From Bacillus sp. REN16 (lineage in GTDB: Bacteria > Bacillota > Bacilli > Bacillales > Bacillaceae_L), in NCBI RefSeq assembly GCF_020731355.1, contig NZ_JAJFZK010000007.1:266054-330053 (forward strand): DNA of 64,000 bases, read 5' to 3'. Positions within the stretch are counted from its first letter, which is position 1; every line of letters starts with the position of its first letter. Positions 26,808-35,548 of the stretch are shown piece after piece. The notes under the pieces were generated by a model. It did no database searches. It saw only the letters and a list, made by a program, of their open reading frames with translations, and had not been told where the DNA came from. Made by a program: the position numbers and the translations under genes.

Positions 26808-27347
26808 ATGGATATTGGTGCAAAAATTCGTTCGATACGAAATCGAAAAAAAATAACCATTGCCCAAATGTGTGAAGGTACTGGCCTATCAAAGGGCTTT
26901 ATCAGCAATGTTGAAAACAACAATACATCCCCTTCCATTAACACTTTAAAAGCAATTTCAGATTTTCTAGAGGTACCGCTTCCCTACCTCTTACTAGAAA
27001 AGAAAGAACATATGCGAGTGGTTCGTAAGGATGCACGTAAAATAACGACTTTTAATCATTTGCAAGTGGAGCATCTCACTTCAAAAGGGGGGTTGCGAAT
27101 GATGATAGTCGAATGTCCACCTGGTACATCAATGGGTGAACCGAACGCCCATGAAGGCGAAGAATGCCATTTGGTCTTACAGGGTAAAATCCTTGCTGAA
27201 CAAGGCGATGATTCCATCATCGTCGAAGAAGGTGACTCCTTTAGTTGGAATGCCAGTGTCCCCCATTTTGTAAAAAATATAGGAGATACAAAAGCCGTCA
27301 TATTAATCTCCGTGTATTCTGATTCAGAATCGGACGAAATTTTATAG
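26808..27347 (+). CDS. XRE-family regulator with cupin domain
   Basis: 179 residues: helix-turn-helix at about 6-60 (IAQMCEGTGLSKGFISNVENNNTSPSI) and a small cupin_2 domain (about 110-175) with HEGEECHLVLQGKI and VPHFV, whose His/Glu residues normally bind metal or a small ligand. The family includes regulators of amino acid, polyamine or xenobiotic metabolism. No linked target gene is evident: guaC follows but has its own promoter and a terminator lies between. Confidence 0.9.
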   Translation: MDIGAKIRSIRNRKKITIAQMCEGTGLSKGFISNVENNNTSPSINTLKAISDFLEVPLPYLLLEKKEHMRVVRKDARKITTFNHLQVEHLTSKGGLRMMIVECPPGTSMGEPNAHEGEECHLVLQGKILAEQGDDSIIVEEGDSFSWNASVPHFVKNIGDTKAVILISVYSDSESDEIL

Positions 27348-27353
27348 ATTCTG

Positions 27354-27378
27354 GCCTGCGAATATCGCAGGCTTTTTT
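27354..27378 (+). terminator. Terminator after the XRE-cupin gene
   Basis: GCCTGCG/CGCAGGC stem with a 5-base loop and six T. Confidence 0.9.
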
Positions 27379-27418
27379 ATTGTTTAAATCTTGTTCGGAT
27401 ACAAATACTAAAAAAGCT

Positions 27419-27447
27419 TTGACATCGGTTTAAAAATCATGTACATT
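27419..27447 (+). promoter_or_regulatory. SigA promoter of guaC
   Basis: Perfect -35 TTGACA (27419-27424), 17-bp spacer, -10 TACATT (27442-27447). Predicted start near 27454. Confidence 0.8.
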
Positions 27448-27452
27448 ATCTA

Positions 27453-27497
27453 ATGTACGAACATTATTAAATAACAACGAAAATAATATTCGGTTTT
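27453..27497 (+). promoter_or_regulatory. Pair of PurR-like boxes before guaC
   Basis: Box 1 ATGTACGAACATT (27453-27465) and inverted box 2 AATATTCGGTTTT (27485-27497) match the known PurBox AWWWCCGAACWWT with two mismatches and one mismatch, 19 bases apart (known operators use about 16-18). guaC belongs to the PurR regulon in B. subtilis, so repression by PurR when purines are plentiful is likely. Confidence 0.55.
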
Positions 27498-27511
27498 AGG
27501 AGTGTTTTTAA

Positions 27512-28495
27512 ATGGATAATGTATTTGATTACGAAGATATTCAGTTAATACCTGCAAAATGTATTGTAAACAGTCGTTCAGAGTGTGACACAACAGTGGA
27601 ATTTGGTGGCCACACATTTAAACTTCCGGTTGTTCCAGCAAACATGCAGACTATAATAGATGAAAAAATCGCTTTGTTTTTAGCTGAAAATGGCTATTTC
27701 TATATCATGCACCGTTTCAATCCAGAAAAACGTGTAGACTTTATTAAAGATATGCATTCTCGTGGTTTAATTGCTTCAATAAGTGTTGGTGTGAAGCCTG
27801 AGGAATACACATTCGTCGAACAGCTTGCTGAAGAGAACCTTGTACCAGAATACATCACAATTGATATCGCGCATGGTCATTCAAACTCAGTTATTGAAAT
27901 GATTAAGCATATTAAGGCGCATCTGCCAAAAAGTTTTGTCATTGCTGGTAACGTTGGTACACCAGAAGCAGTAAGAGAATTGGAAAATGCAGGAGCAGAC
28001 GCAACGAAGGTTGGGATTGGACCTGGTAAGGTTTGTATCACCAAAATCAAAACTGGTTTCGGAACTGGCGGCTGGCAGCTGGCTGCACTTCGCTGGTGTG
28101 CAAAGGCTGCAACTAAGCCTGTCATTGCAGATGGTGGTATCCGCACTCACGGTGATATCGCGAAATCCGTACGCTTCGGCGCGAAAATGGTGATGATCGG
28201 TTCCCTCTTCGCTGGACATGAAGAATCACCTGGTGAAACAAAAGAAGTGGAAGGTAAACTTGTGAAAGAATATTTCGGCTCAGCTTCAGAGTTCCAAAAA
28301 GGTGAAAAGAAGAACGTAGAAGGCAAGAAAATCTATGTTGAGCACAAAGGCTCATTAAAAGATACATTAAAAGAAATGGAACAAGACCTACAATCTGCTA
28401 TCTCTTATTCAGGTGGAAACAAATTAGATTCCATCCGCCACGTTGATTATGTAGTTGTTAAAAACTCAATCTTCAACGGAGATCGCATCTATTAA
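27512..28495 (+). CDS. guaC: GMP reductase GuaC
   Basis: 327 residues, the short GuaC2-type enzyme of Firmicutes without CBS domains. It converts GMP to IMP with NADPH, feeding guanine nucleotides back to the purine branch point. The IMPDH/GMPR barrel shows VPANMQTI, the catalytic Cys in GPGKVCITK, and [19 protein letters not shown] lies 9 bases before the ATG. Monocistronic with its own promoter and terminator. Confidence 0.97.
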   Translation: MDNVFDYEDIQLIPAKCIVNSRSECDTTVEFGGHTFKLPVVPANMQTIIDEKIALFLAENGYFYIMHRFNPEKRVDFIKDMHSRGLIASISVGVKPEEYTFVEQLAEENLVPEYITIDIAHGHSNSVIEMIKHIKAHLPKSFVIAGNVGTPEAVRELENAGADATKVGIGPGKVCITKIKTGFGTGGWQLAALRWCAKAATKPVIADGGIRTHGDIAKSVRFGAKMVMIGSLFAGHEESPGETKEVEGKLVKEYFGSASEFQKGEKKNVEGKKIYVEHKGSLKDTLKEMEQDLQSAISYSGGNKLDSIRHVDYVVVKNSIFNGDRIY

Positions 28496-28500
28496 TAGGA

Positions 28501-28533
28501 AAAGGATGAGCTTAAACGGGCTCATCCTTTTAT
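28501..28533 (+). terminator. Terminator after guaC
   Basis: Perfect 11-bp stem AAAGGATGAGC/GCTCATCCTTT with an 8-base loop, followed by TTATAT. Confidence 0.88.
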
Positions 28534-28650
28534 ATTTGCATTTCCCATTTTCTCTAAGCACTTGCCATAAATATATCTAAAAATAAAGCCTTTCATTTAT
28601 AACATTTCATATGTATCTTTAAAGTAATAAGTTTACAAGGAGTGTTTTTA

Positions 28651-28896
28651 ATGTTTATTAAGCTTACGAAAGAACAACAGCAAATGATGATTTCCGAAAT
28701 ACAGGAATTTTTCACACTTGAAAGAGAGGAGGAAATCAGTGAGTTTGCGGCAGAACAAGTCTTACATTTTGTGAAAGAAAAACTAGCTCCACATATCTAC
28801 AATGCTGCCGTCCATGATGTTAAAGCAGTAGTTGATCAACAATTTGCCTCTCTTGATGACGAAATTTTAACGCTTGAAAGACCTATTAGAAAGTAG
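28651..28896 (+). CDS. DUF2164 family protein
   Basis: 81 residues from ATG 28651 (AAGGAG upstream; an earlier ATG at 28642 is badly spaced). It shows the DUF2164 pattern: IKLTKEQQQMMISEIQEFF, then AEQVLHFVKEKLAPHIYNAAVHDVK. Soluble, mostly helical, function unknown. The next small gene follows in the same direction. Confidence 0.85.
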   Translation: MFIKLTKEQQQMMISEIQEFFTLEREEEISEFAAEQVLHFVKEKLAPHIYNAAVHDVKAVVDQQFASLDDEILTLERPIRK

Positions 28897-28945
28897 AGTA
28901 TGTTTGGGTTAAGTTGCTTACACTACCACTAAGGAGTGAATGCAA

Positions 28946-29113
28946 ATGACAAAAGACAAATCCAATCCTTTTGAGCCAGATGATACATATGATGGCGTTT
29001 TTAAGTCTGAGATGGAAGTTGATTCAGATGTTAACGAAGACATGAATCGTGAAAGATTGCTCGATGACTCGGCTGAAGCTTTTATTCGCTCGAAAAAAAA
29101 TCTACCTAAATAG
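28946..29113 (+). CDS. Small acidic protein, unknown
   Basis: 55 residues, starting MTKDKSNPFEPDDTYDG and ending KKNLPK; highly charged, acidic, no membrane helix. AAGGAG stands 9 bases before the ATG. It follows the DUF2164 gene by 49 bases and is probably co-transcribed. No family recognised. Confidence 0.65.
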   Translation: MTKDKSNPFEPDDTYDGVFKSEMEVDSDVNEDMNRERLLDDSAEAFIRSKKNLPK

Positions 29114-29222
29114 TTCTATTTAAAAGATAAGAATCCTCCTTAAAGTTGAAAATCCAAGAAAAATGGATAATTACAACTCAGCCGTAAAAGCTACAAATAG
29201 ACTAAAGATTAGGGGGATTGAT

Positions 29223-29399
29223 ATGTTTAGTAGAGCTACGAAAATCACAACACTGTTTTGGATTGCAATCTTAGGAGTTATTTTAACGACCATCTATACA
29301 ATTGTGATTATGATTCAAGCTAGTAGAACCATGAAGATGATCCGGTATATTTATAATCAAAATAAAAAGCGCAATGGTCATGAAAATCGCGGGGAATGA
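29223..29399 (+). CDS. Small single-span membrane protein
   Basis: 58 residues from ATG 29223, preceded by AGGGGG; the longer frame from 29163 lacks a ribosome site. One membrane helix (about residues 8-32, TTLFWIAILGVILTTIYTIV) and a basic C-terminal tail. No family recognised. A strong terminator overlaps its end. Confidence 0.7.
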   Translation: MFSRATKITTLFWIAILGVILTTIYTIVIMIQASRTMKMIRYIYNQNKKRNGHENRGE

Positions 29400-29412
29400 C
29401 CCCCGCGTTTTT
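29388..29412 (+). terminator. Terminator of the small-gene group
   Basis: CGCGGGG/CCCCGCG stem with a 6-base loop and five T; the stop codon lies in the loop. Confidence 0.9.
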
Positions 29413-29598
29413 CTATTTGGTCTCAATTTTAAAAGTTAGTCCCTTTTCCGCAAGAGCTTTCCTAATCTCGTTAATCGCAGTTGGTCCCACTCCATGTAAA
29501 GCTAACACTTCTTTTTCAGTAAACTTGGAGAACTGATCTAGCTTAACATACCCTCCCCATTCTAAGCCCGCATGCCGGTTTACTTAATTTCAACTCAT
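29413..29598 (-). pseudogene. Broken helix-hairpin-helix protein gene
   Basis: A 53-residue open stretch from 29574 to the stop at 29413 carries an HhH motif (FTEKEVLALHGVGPTAINEIRKAL), as in small Bacillus DNA-binding proteins related to the RNA polymerase alpha C-terminal domain. The matching N-terminal start (LKLSKPA, 29593-29573) is in another frame, and the expected RRALxxAG turn between them is missing. A short frame-changing deletion at the CCGGCATGCGGG junction explains this. No full-length product is possible. Confidence 0.55.
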
Positions 29599-29723
29599 TA
29601 AATTTGAGTTACAAAACATTCTCTCCTTTTTTCATCCATTTACTTTATTCATATTCTCTGCCTAACTGCATCTAAACTTGAAGTTTTACAAGTTTGCCTA
29701 CAGTCTGACTTTTTTCTAATATT

Positions 29724-30782
29724 TCATGAGGCTTTCTCTTTTTTCTGCAATAAAACGGCTGCGATGACGATCACGCCTTTAAATGCTTCTCTTAAAAACG
29801 GAGGTACCCCGAAGAGATTAAGTAAATTATTCATAACGGCAATTATGAGCATACCGTAGACAGTTCCAAGGATGAAACCTCTTCCCCCCATCATATTTGT
29901 TCCTCCAACAACTGCTGCAGCAATTGCATCCATTTCCATTCCTCTTCCTGCATTCGAAAAGTCCATTGATCCAATTCGTGAAACCTGAATAATGGCTGCA
30001 ATGGAAACGAGCAGTCCCATCAACGCATATACGCGCAGCTTAACTTTTTCCACATTAATACCTGAAAGCTTTGCAGCTCGTTCATTTGATCCAACCGCAA
30101 TGATATGCCTGCCAAATGTGGTTCTTTTCGATACATAGTAAAGTATATAGGCAATGACCGCCCAATAAATAATTGGCATAATCATGTAATTTCCAATTTT
30201 AAAGCTTGCAATCTGTAAAAATTCTACTGGTATAGTAGGATTATACCCTTGCATAAAATGCTGAGTAACACTTCTAAAAATCATCATGGCTCCTAATGTA
30301 GCAATAAATGGGGGAACATTCCCCTTGGTAATGCTAACTCCAATCAGTGAACCCAGAAGATATCCTGCTAATAATACGAAAAGAATCGTGATGATAAATG
30401 CCGGCACACCAGTTATTCCTATTATCCCCAAGAACCCTTTTGTACCCGTATCTAGCAGCATCATCGAGAACGCACCCGTGACAACTAAGGTAGAACCTAC
30501 TGCTAAATCAATTCCACCTGTCATAATTACGAAGGTCATCCCAAGAGCAACAATAGCTGTACCAGCATTGTTCCGTAAAATATTTATCCAGTTGTTAGTC
30601 CATGATTGAAACCATTCCCCAAACGAATTGTAGTCAAAACCTAGAACCAATGTTTGTAAAATAATCATAATAATTAATGCAATTGCAATACTGAACAAGG
30701 GATCGTTTGACCATTTATATGTAAACCATTCAAAGAAATTTTTCTTATTTTTTATCGTTGGCTGATCTATACTTGGCTTCAT
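29724..30782 (-). CDS. Ribose-type sugar ABC transporter permease
   Basis: 352 residues, about ten membrane segments, RbsC/BPD_transp_2 family, with MTGGIDLAVGSTLV (residues about 85-100) and AVVGGTNMMGGRGFILGTVYGMLI near 290. Membrane part of an importer with the ATPase and binding protein just upstream on the minus strand. GGGAGGTG precedes its ATG. Last gene of the group; no strong terminator was seen after it. Confidence 0.92.
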   Translation of the reverse strand: MKPSIDQPTIKNKKNFFEWFTYKWSNDPLFSIAIALIIMIILQTLVLGFDYNSFGEWFQSWTNNWINILRNNAGTAIVALGMTFVIMTGGIDLAVGSTLVVTGAFSMMLLDTGTKGFLGIIGITGVPAFIITILFVLLAGYLLGSLIGVSITKGNVPPFIATLGAMMIFRSVTQHFMQGYNPTIPVEFLQIASFKIGNYMIMPIIYWAVIAYILYYVSKRTTFGRHIIAVGSNERAAKLSGINVEKVKLRVYALMGLLVSIAAIIQVSRIGSMDFSNAGRGMEMDAIAAAVVGGTNMMGGRGFILGTVYGMLIIAVMNNLLNLFGVPPFLREAFKGVIVIAAVLLQKKEKAS

Positions 30783-30799
30783 ACTTGCTTACACCTCCC

Positions 30800-32287
30800 T
30801 TAGGTTAAATCCCCACCAGTTGCAAGACTCATGATGGAATGCTCATTCATGTCTTCTCCAGCGACTTCTCCTTGAATTTTTCCATGGTACATGACGATTG
30901 CCCGGTCACAGACGCGAATAATTTCCTGCGCTTCACTGGAAAGAACGACAACAGCAATATTTTCTTCAGCCAGTTTCAAGATAATATCATATATATCTTC
31001 TTTTGCACCTACGTCAACACCCTGGGTAGGATTGTCCAAAATCAGAAGTTTTGGGTTAGCTGCCAACCATTTCGCTAGGACAACCTTTTGTTGGTTACCT
31101 CCTGAGAGACTTGTGATACCATCTTTAAGCTCTCCCATTTTTAATCGTAATGCTTTCCTCTGCTTTTCAAAGATCTCCTGATGTTTTTTCGTATTGATCG
31201 TGCCATGTTTTGAAAATGTTGGCCATGTAACAATGGAGGCATTTTCTAAAATGTTCATATCCTTAATAATTGCATTTTCTTTACGATTTCTAGGAAGGTA
31301 CGCAATTCCTTCCTTAATCGCTTTAGTAGTACTCGTTATTTTAACTTCTTTTCCATTTAGGACTATTTTTCCAGATGAAATTTGATTGGCTCCAAAAATA
31401 GATTGGAAAAGTTCACTTCTGCCGTCTCCTAGCAGTCCTGTAAAACCTACTATTTCACCAGCTCTTATTGAAAATCTAATATCCTTAAACATATTACCTG
31501 AAGTTAACCCTTCTACACGCAGAATCTCGTTTCCATGCCTCTTTTCCCTAACTAAAGACTCGGTTCTCACATCATATCCCACCATATAACGCGCAAGATC
31601 ATTTGTTGTCACATCACTCACATTTCCTTCAGACACCAAGTTTCCATCGCGTAGCACAAGATAACGATTGCAAATTTCCATAACTTCATTTAGTTTATGA
31701 GAGATAAAAATGATACCGACATTATGCTCCTTTAATGTTCTCATCATTGCAAATACCCTTTCAATTTCCTGGTCAGTTAAAGAAGTGGTCGGTTCGTCCA
31801 TAATAATGAAGGATGCATTTGCATTGATAGCCCGACATATTTCAATGATTTGTTTATAAGAAGCATCAAGATCATGGACCAATTTATTCGGATCAAGATC
31901 AACGTTCATCTTTTTAAATATTTCTTTTGTTTCCTGATACATTTTTTCTAAATCCAGGCTCCCCCTTTTCGTTTTTAGCTCACGCCCGAGGAACATATTT
32001 CCATAAATTGGTAAATCATTGATTAAGTTCAGTTCCTGATGAATGAAGGCAATTCCTGCATCCTGAGATTGTGCTGGTGCTGCAAATTCCACTTCGTTCC
32101 CATCAATATTGATTGAGCCAGAATCCATTTGCAATACCCCACCCAATATGTTCATGAGTGTCGATTTCCCAGCGCCATTTTCTCCAAGCAATGCACAAAT
32201 TTCACCGCCCTTTAAGGTAAATGAAACGTCCTTAAGTACATCATTGCTTCCAAAGGATTTTCGAATATGTGACATCTCAATTATCAT
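30800..32287 (-). CDS. Ribose-type sugar ABC transporter ATPase (two domains)
   Basis: 495 residues with two ATPase domains as in RbsA/MglA. The first has Walker A GENGAGKST near residue 36 and Walker B IIMDEPTTSL. The second has a modified P-loop (LLGDGRSEL) typical of the family and signature LSGGNQQKVVLAKW. Energises the importer with the permease 17 bases downstream. Confidence 0.94.
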   Translation of the reverse strand: MIIEMSHIRKSFGSNDVLKDVSFTLKGGEICALLGENGAGKSTLMNILGGVLQMDSGSINIDGNEVEFAAPAQSQDAGIAFIHQELNLINDLPIYGNMFLGRELKTKRGSLDLEKMYQETKEIFKKMNVDLDPNKLVHDLDASYKQIIEICRAINANASFIIMDEPTTSLTDQEIERVFAMMRTLKEHNVGIIFISHKLNEVMEICNRYLVLRDGNLVSEGNVSDVTTNDLARYMVGYDVRTESLVREKRHGNEILRVEGLTSGNMFKDIRFSIRAGEIVGFTGLLGDGRSELFQSIFGANQISSGKIVLNGKEVKITSTTKAIKEGIAYLPRNRKENAIIKDMNILENASIVTWPTFSKHGTINTKKHQEIFEKQRKALRLKMGELKDGITSLSGGNQQKVVLAKWLAANPKLLILDNPTQGVDVGAKEDIYDIILKLAEENIAVVVLSSEAQEIIRVCDRAIVMYHGKIQGEVAGEDMNEHSIMSLATGGDLT

Positions 32288-32346
32288 GTAATCACTTCCA
32301 AACCTTTAATATCACTTACAACTCTCACAAAGAAGGTATAGAGAAA

Positions 32347-32369
32347 GGCTATGCATTTTAGCCATAGCC
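32347..32369 (-). terminator. Intercistronic hairpin after the binding-protein gene
   Basis: GGCTATG/CATAGCC stem with a 9-base loop, then TTTCTC on the minus strand. It could end part of the transcripts or protect the binding-protein mRNA, raising its level over ATPase and permease. Confidence 0.5.
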
Positions 32370-32393
32370 CCCATGATTTATGAACACTAGTAC

Positions 32394-33377
32394 TTAATAA
32401 GGTGAACCCTCATCTAGGAATTCTTTGTAATTGTCTCTGTCAACGATTGTTGTCGGAATAATAGTTTCCATTTCAACATCTTCACCCTTTAAAACCTTAA
32501 GTGCCACATCAACTGCATCTTTAACCATAGCTGGACTGTAAAGTGCAGACTGAATCCAGATGTCTTCATTCTCTGGCATCATGTTGAAATATTCCTGCAT
32601 TCCACCGCCACCAGTTACGACTTTAATATCTGTCCTTCCCGCTTCCTTGATCGCTTGTAAAACACCGATTGATGTTTCATCATCTAAGGAATAGACAGCA
32701 TCAATTTTATCAAGGCTTGTTAAAATATCCGCAAAATCCTTCAACCCATCTTCTCTTGTAAACTGAGTCGCATACGTGTGAAGCTTAATATCTGGAGCGA
32801 TTTCTTCAATTGTTTCAACAAATCCATTCTTGCGTAATTCGGAAACTGAGCCTGAGGTTGGAACCTCTAGAATAACGACATTACCTTCTTTACCGATTTT
32901 TTCAACAACATAATTCGCACCTTGAATGCCCATATCCTTATTGTCTCCCGCTACACGATAAACACCTTCAGCATCGATGACAATGTCAAAGTTTATGATC
33001 TTGATGCCTTCATCCAGTGCACGTTGAATAGGTACTTCCATACCTTCCCATTGTGGGAACGCAACAATAGCTTCCGCACCCCAAGTCATTAAATCATCTA
33101 ATTGCGAAGTCATCTCTGCTGCATTACTACTTGTTTGAATTTGATATTCGATTTCACTGGAAAGTTCCTTTGCACGAGCTTCCGCATGATAAGCAACTGC
33201 CGCAACCCATCCGTGTGTTACAGCTGGTGCTAAAATACCAACCTTGTACTTTTTGCCTGAACTATCTCCAGAATCCCCAGTTTTTGTGTCACCAGTTTGC
33301 TCTGAATTACCACATGCACTCAACATTGGAATTAACAATAAAACTAGCAACGATAATAAACGTAAAGCTTTCTTCAT
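32394..33377 (-). CDS. Sugar-binding lipoprotein of the ribose-type ABC importer
   Basis: 327 residues: lipoprotein signal with lipobox LSAC (Cys22), a Gly/Ser/Asp linker, then a periplasmic-binding protein 4/LacI-type fold starting YKVGILAPAVTHGW. Binding-site candidates include TQFTRED and YSLDDETSIG. Captures the substrate outside the membrane and hands it to the permease. A cre-like box lies about 75 bases upstream. The sugar cannot be named from sequence; neighbouring dehydrogenases suggest a sugar or cyclitol that is oxidised first. Confidence 0.92.
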   Translation of the reverse strand: MKKALRLLSLLVLLLIPMLSACGNSEQTGDTKTGDSGDSSGKKYKVGILAPAVTHGWVAAVAYHAEARAKELSSEIEYQIQTSSNAAEMTSQLDDLMTWGAEAIVAFPQWEGMEVPIQRALDEGIKIINFDIVIDAEGVYRVAGDNKDMGIQGANYVVEKIGKEGNVVILEVPTSGSVSELRKNGFVETIEEIAPDIKLHTYATQFTREDGLKDFADILTSLDKIDAVYSLDDETSIGVLQAIKEAGRTDIKVVTGGGGMQEYFNMMPENEDIWIQSALYSPAMVKDAVDVALKVLKGEDVEMETIIPTTIVDRDNYKEFLDEGSPY

Positions 33378-33450
33378 AAAAATAACCCCCTTTTTTAACT
33401 AGTAATCTATTTCAAAATAGAATTGAAACCTAATATATTTCCTACTAGTA

Positions 33451-33464
33451 TATAAGCGCTTTCA
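33451..33464 (-). promoter_or_regulatory. cre-like site (CcpA)
   Basis: TGAAAGCGCTTATA on the minus strand matches the cre consensus TGWAANCGNTNWCA except one position near the end. It lies between the dehydrogenase and binding-protein genes and would place the transporter under carbon catabolite control. Confidence 0.5.
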
Positions 33465-33523
33465 TCCAGGAGTTAATATCATGTTGTGTTTTCTTGAGGA
33501 CCCTTGTTGTATGTAGGATTACG

Positions 33524-34522
33524 CTAAACTGAGACTTGTTTTCCTGTTTCTAAGGACTCTTCAATAGCTTGCAGCAGCTTCAATGTGTATAGTACATCTT
33601 GCAAAGGCACCGTAATATTCTCTTCGTCCTTGTCAATGCAGTTCACAAAATAGGAAAGTTCATTTTGAAAGGCATCCCCTCTTTCAACAGGAAGGACTGA
33701 ACTTTCTTCGCTATGATAATAAATGAATTGATTGGCATCATCTTCAATATCTTCAATATTTTCACCAGCAATCAAGCTAAATTCCAGAGTTCCTTGAATT
33801 GCTTGTGCCCGCAATGACATTGTAAAAGGATACCCTGTTGGCATTCGCTGAGATGCTTCAACAAAGGCTTTACTCTTATTCATAAAAGTAAGTGTGGTCA
33901 TGATATGGTCCCAAGCTCCATATTTATTCTTAGTTCCAACAGCATATACCGACTCCACCGCACCCAATAAATAGTAGACGAAATCAATATCATGGATATG
34001 AAGATCAAATAAGGCTCCACCGCTTTTTTCAGGATATAAAAACCAATCACTCCATTTAGGTACTTGACCTAATCTCTTTGCATGAATGATTTGAATATCT
34101 TTTAATTTGTCTGTTTGAGACAAAGATTTAATCGCCTTATATGCGGGCCAAAATCGAAGGACATGACCGACAAATAGTTTGACATCATTTTTATTTACTT
34201 CATTCATAATTCGATTTGCAGATTCCATTGTGAGGCTTAATGGTTTTTCACAAATAACATGTTTTCCTGCTCTAGCAGCCTTGATAATATATTCCTCATG
34301 CAAAAAAGTAGGAACACAAATATCAATAATATCAATTTCCTTATTCCAAACTAATTCTTCATAATCTGAAACAAAAGACCCGTTATAATTTTGAATAAGA
34401 TCTTTATCCTTTACCTCATTCCTCGAACAAATGACTGTTACTCTGCAATTCTTAAGATGACGGTAGGCCTCTAAATGCGTTTTTCCCATGAACCCTAAAC
34501 CAACAAGCCCAATATTTCTCAT
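33524..34522 (-). CDS. Gfo/Idh/MocA family dehydrogenase of the sugar locus
   Basis: 332 residues: Rossmann fold with GLVGLGFMGKTH at the start, EKPLSLT near residue 96, and the catalytic-region motif DLHIHDIDFVYYLLG with the His residues usual in this family. Oxidises or reduces a sugar or cyclitol with NAD(P). It starts 11 bases after the isomerase stop, so both are co-transcribed. Closest relatives include inositol and 3-keto-glycoside dehydrogenases. Confidence 0.92.
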   Translation of the reverse strand: MRNIGLVGLGFMGKTHLEAYRHLKNCRVTVICSRNEVKDKDLIQNYNGSFVSDYEELVWNKEIDIIDICVPTFLHEEYIIKAARAGKHVICEKPLSLTMESANRIMNEVNKNDVKLFVGHVLRFWPAYKAIKSLSQTDKLKDIQIIHAKRLGQVPKWSDWFLYPEKSGGALFDLHIHDIDFVYYLLGAVESVYAVGTKNKYGAWDHIMTTLTFMNKSKAFVEASQRMPTGYPFTMSLRAQAIQGTLEFSLIAGENIEDIEDDANQFIYYHSEESSVLPVERGDAFQNELSYFVNCIDKDEENITVPLQDVLYTLKLLQAIEESLETGKQVSV

Positions 34523-34533
34523 CTTTTCTCCTC

Positions 34534-35337
34534 TTATCCTAGTAATCTTGAAAGATATTCGAAGGATTTTCTTACAGAATCATCTACTTCTTTAAGATTT
34601 GCTGGACCTGAAGGTGTAAATTCAATTTCAACACTTATCGGACCTTTAAAATTTGCATTTGTTAAGGTTTTAAATATCCTCTTAAAATCTACATCCCCAT
34701 CTCCGATTGCAGGAAAATTCCATTCATTAAAAGAACCCAATTTATCCTTTAAATGAATGAAATCCACGCAATCAGCGGATGATTCTAGATCTTCATATGG
34801 CAAAATGTTTCCGTAGAACATGACATTGGCCGTATCGTAATTGATTTTTACACGGTTATTTAAAGTTTTAGCTAGGCTCTTAAGTGATTGCCCGGTAGCA
34901 TAGTTATTTCCATGTGTTTCAAGTAATAGCACCTTGTTGAATTTTTCACACTTCGAAAGAACTGGTTCTAAATTCCTAACTAGGAGTTCTTCATCCTCAA
35001 TCAAATTTGCATCATGATGTGCATCCCCTGTGGCTGTAATCAGATACTTACAGTCAAACTTTACAGCAAGGTCTACACTTTTTAATAAATGATCGATTCC
35101 TTCTGCATCCATGACATTGCTGTGGGCACCAATTCCCACGCATTTCATCCCATACGTTTGAAGCAATGAAAGAATCTCATTAATCTGTTCTCTTGACATA
35201 TCAGGTAATACATGGGGAGTATGTGCAACTGCCGCTAATTCGATTTGTGTGAAACCTGCTTTACTTGCTCCTTTTACTGCATCCTCAATTGAAAAGCCAC
35301 GATATGTATTGGAGTTAATCGCAAGCTGTCGTAGCAT
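34534..35337 (-). CDS. Sugar phosphate isomerase/epimerase family protein (TIM barrel)
   Basis: About 267 residues from the ATG at 35337 with AGGAGGG upstream (an earlier GTG/TTG reading adds six residues without a ribosome site). Xylose-isomerase-like barrel with metal ligands in LLETHGNNYATG, YDTANVMFYG, FIHLKDK and VEIEF. Members act as isomerases, dehydratases or 3-keto-sugar lyases. Two LacI-type operators lie in its upstream region. Confidence 0.9.
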   Translation of the reverse strand: MLRQLAINSNTYRGFSIEDAVKGASKAGFTQIELAAVAHTPHVLPDMSREQINEILSLLQTYGMKCVGIGAHSNVMDAEGIDHLLKSVDLAVKFDCKYLITATGDAHHDANLIEDEELLVRNLEPVLSKCEKFNKVLLLETHGNNYATGQSLKSLAKTLNNRVKINYDTANVMFYGNILPYEDLESSADCVDFIHLKDKLGSFNEWNFPAIGDGDVDFKRIFKTLTNANFKGPISVEIEFTPSGPANLKEVDDSVRKSFEYLSRLLG

Positions 35338-35357
35338 GTCCACCCTCCTGTCCAATA

Positions 35358-35371
35358 TGTAATTGATTACA
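35358..35371. promoter_or_regulatory. LacI-type operator O1
   Basis: TGTAATTGATTACA, a 14-bp near-perfect palindrome 20 bases before the isomerase start. Same core as three further sites nearby. Confidence 0.7.
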
Positions 35372-35421
35372 AATACCTAGTACAACCCTTCGATTACTAT
35401 TCATACAAAGCCATACTTATA

Positions 35422-35445
35422 ATGAATGTAATCCATTACATTCAT
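35422..35445. promoter_or_regulatory. LacI-type operator O2
   Basis: ATGAATGTAAT and ATTACATTCAT form 11-bp perfect arms around CC, containing TGTAATCCATTACA (35427-35440). It lies 85 bases before the isomerase start, in the promoter region of the isomerase-dehydrogenase genes. Confidence 0.7.
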
Positions 35446-35548
35446 AGTATAAGATAAACAATATTCAGTCAATTATTTTTAGGTATTAATAATCATTTTT
35501 TCCAAAGGAGGAATTATCTTAATTTCTCCACACATTAGTGTATGAAAC

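Noticed and set aside
27887..28219. 110-codon minus-strand frame within guaC
   Set aside because: Shadow of guaC, with no ribosome site or recognisable product.
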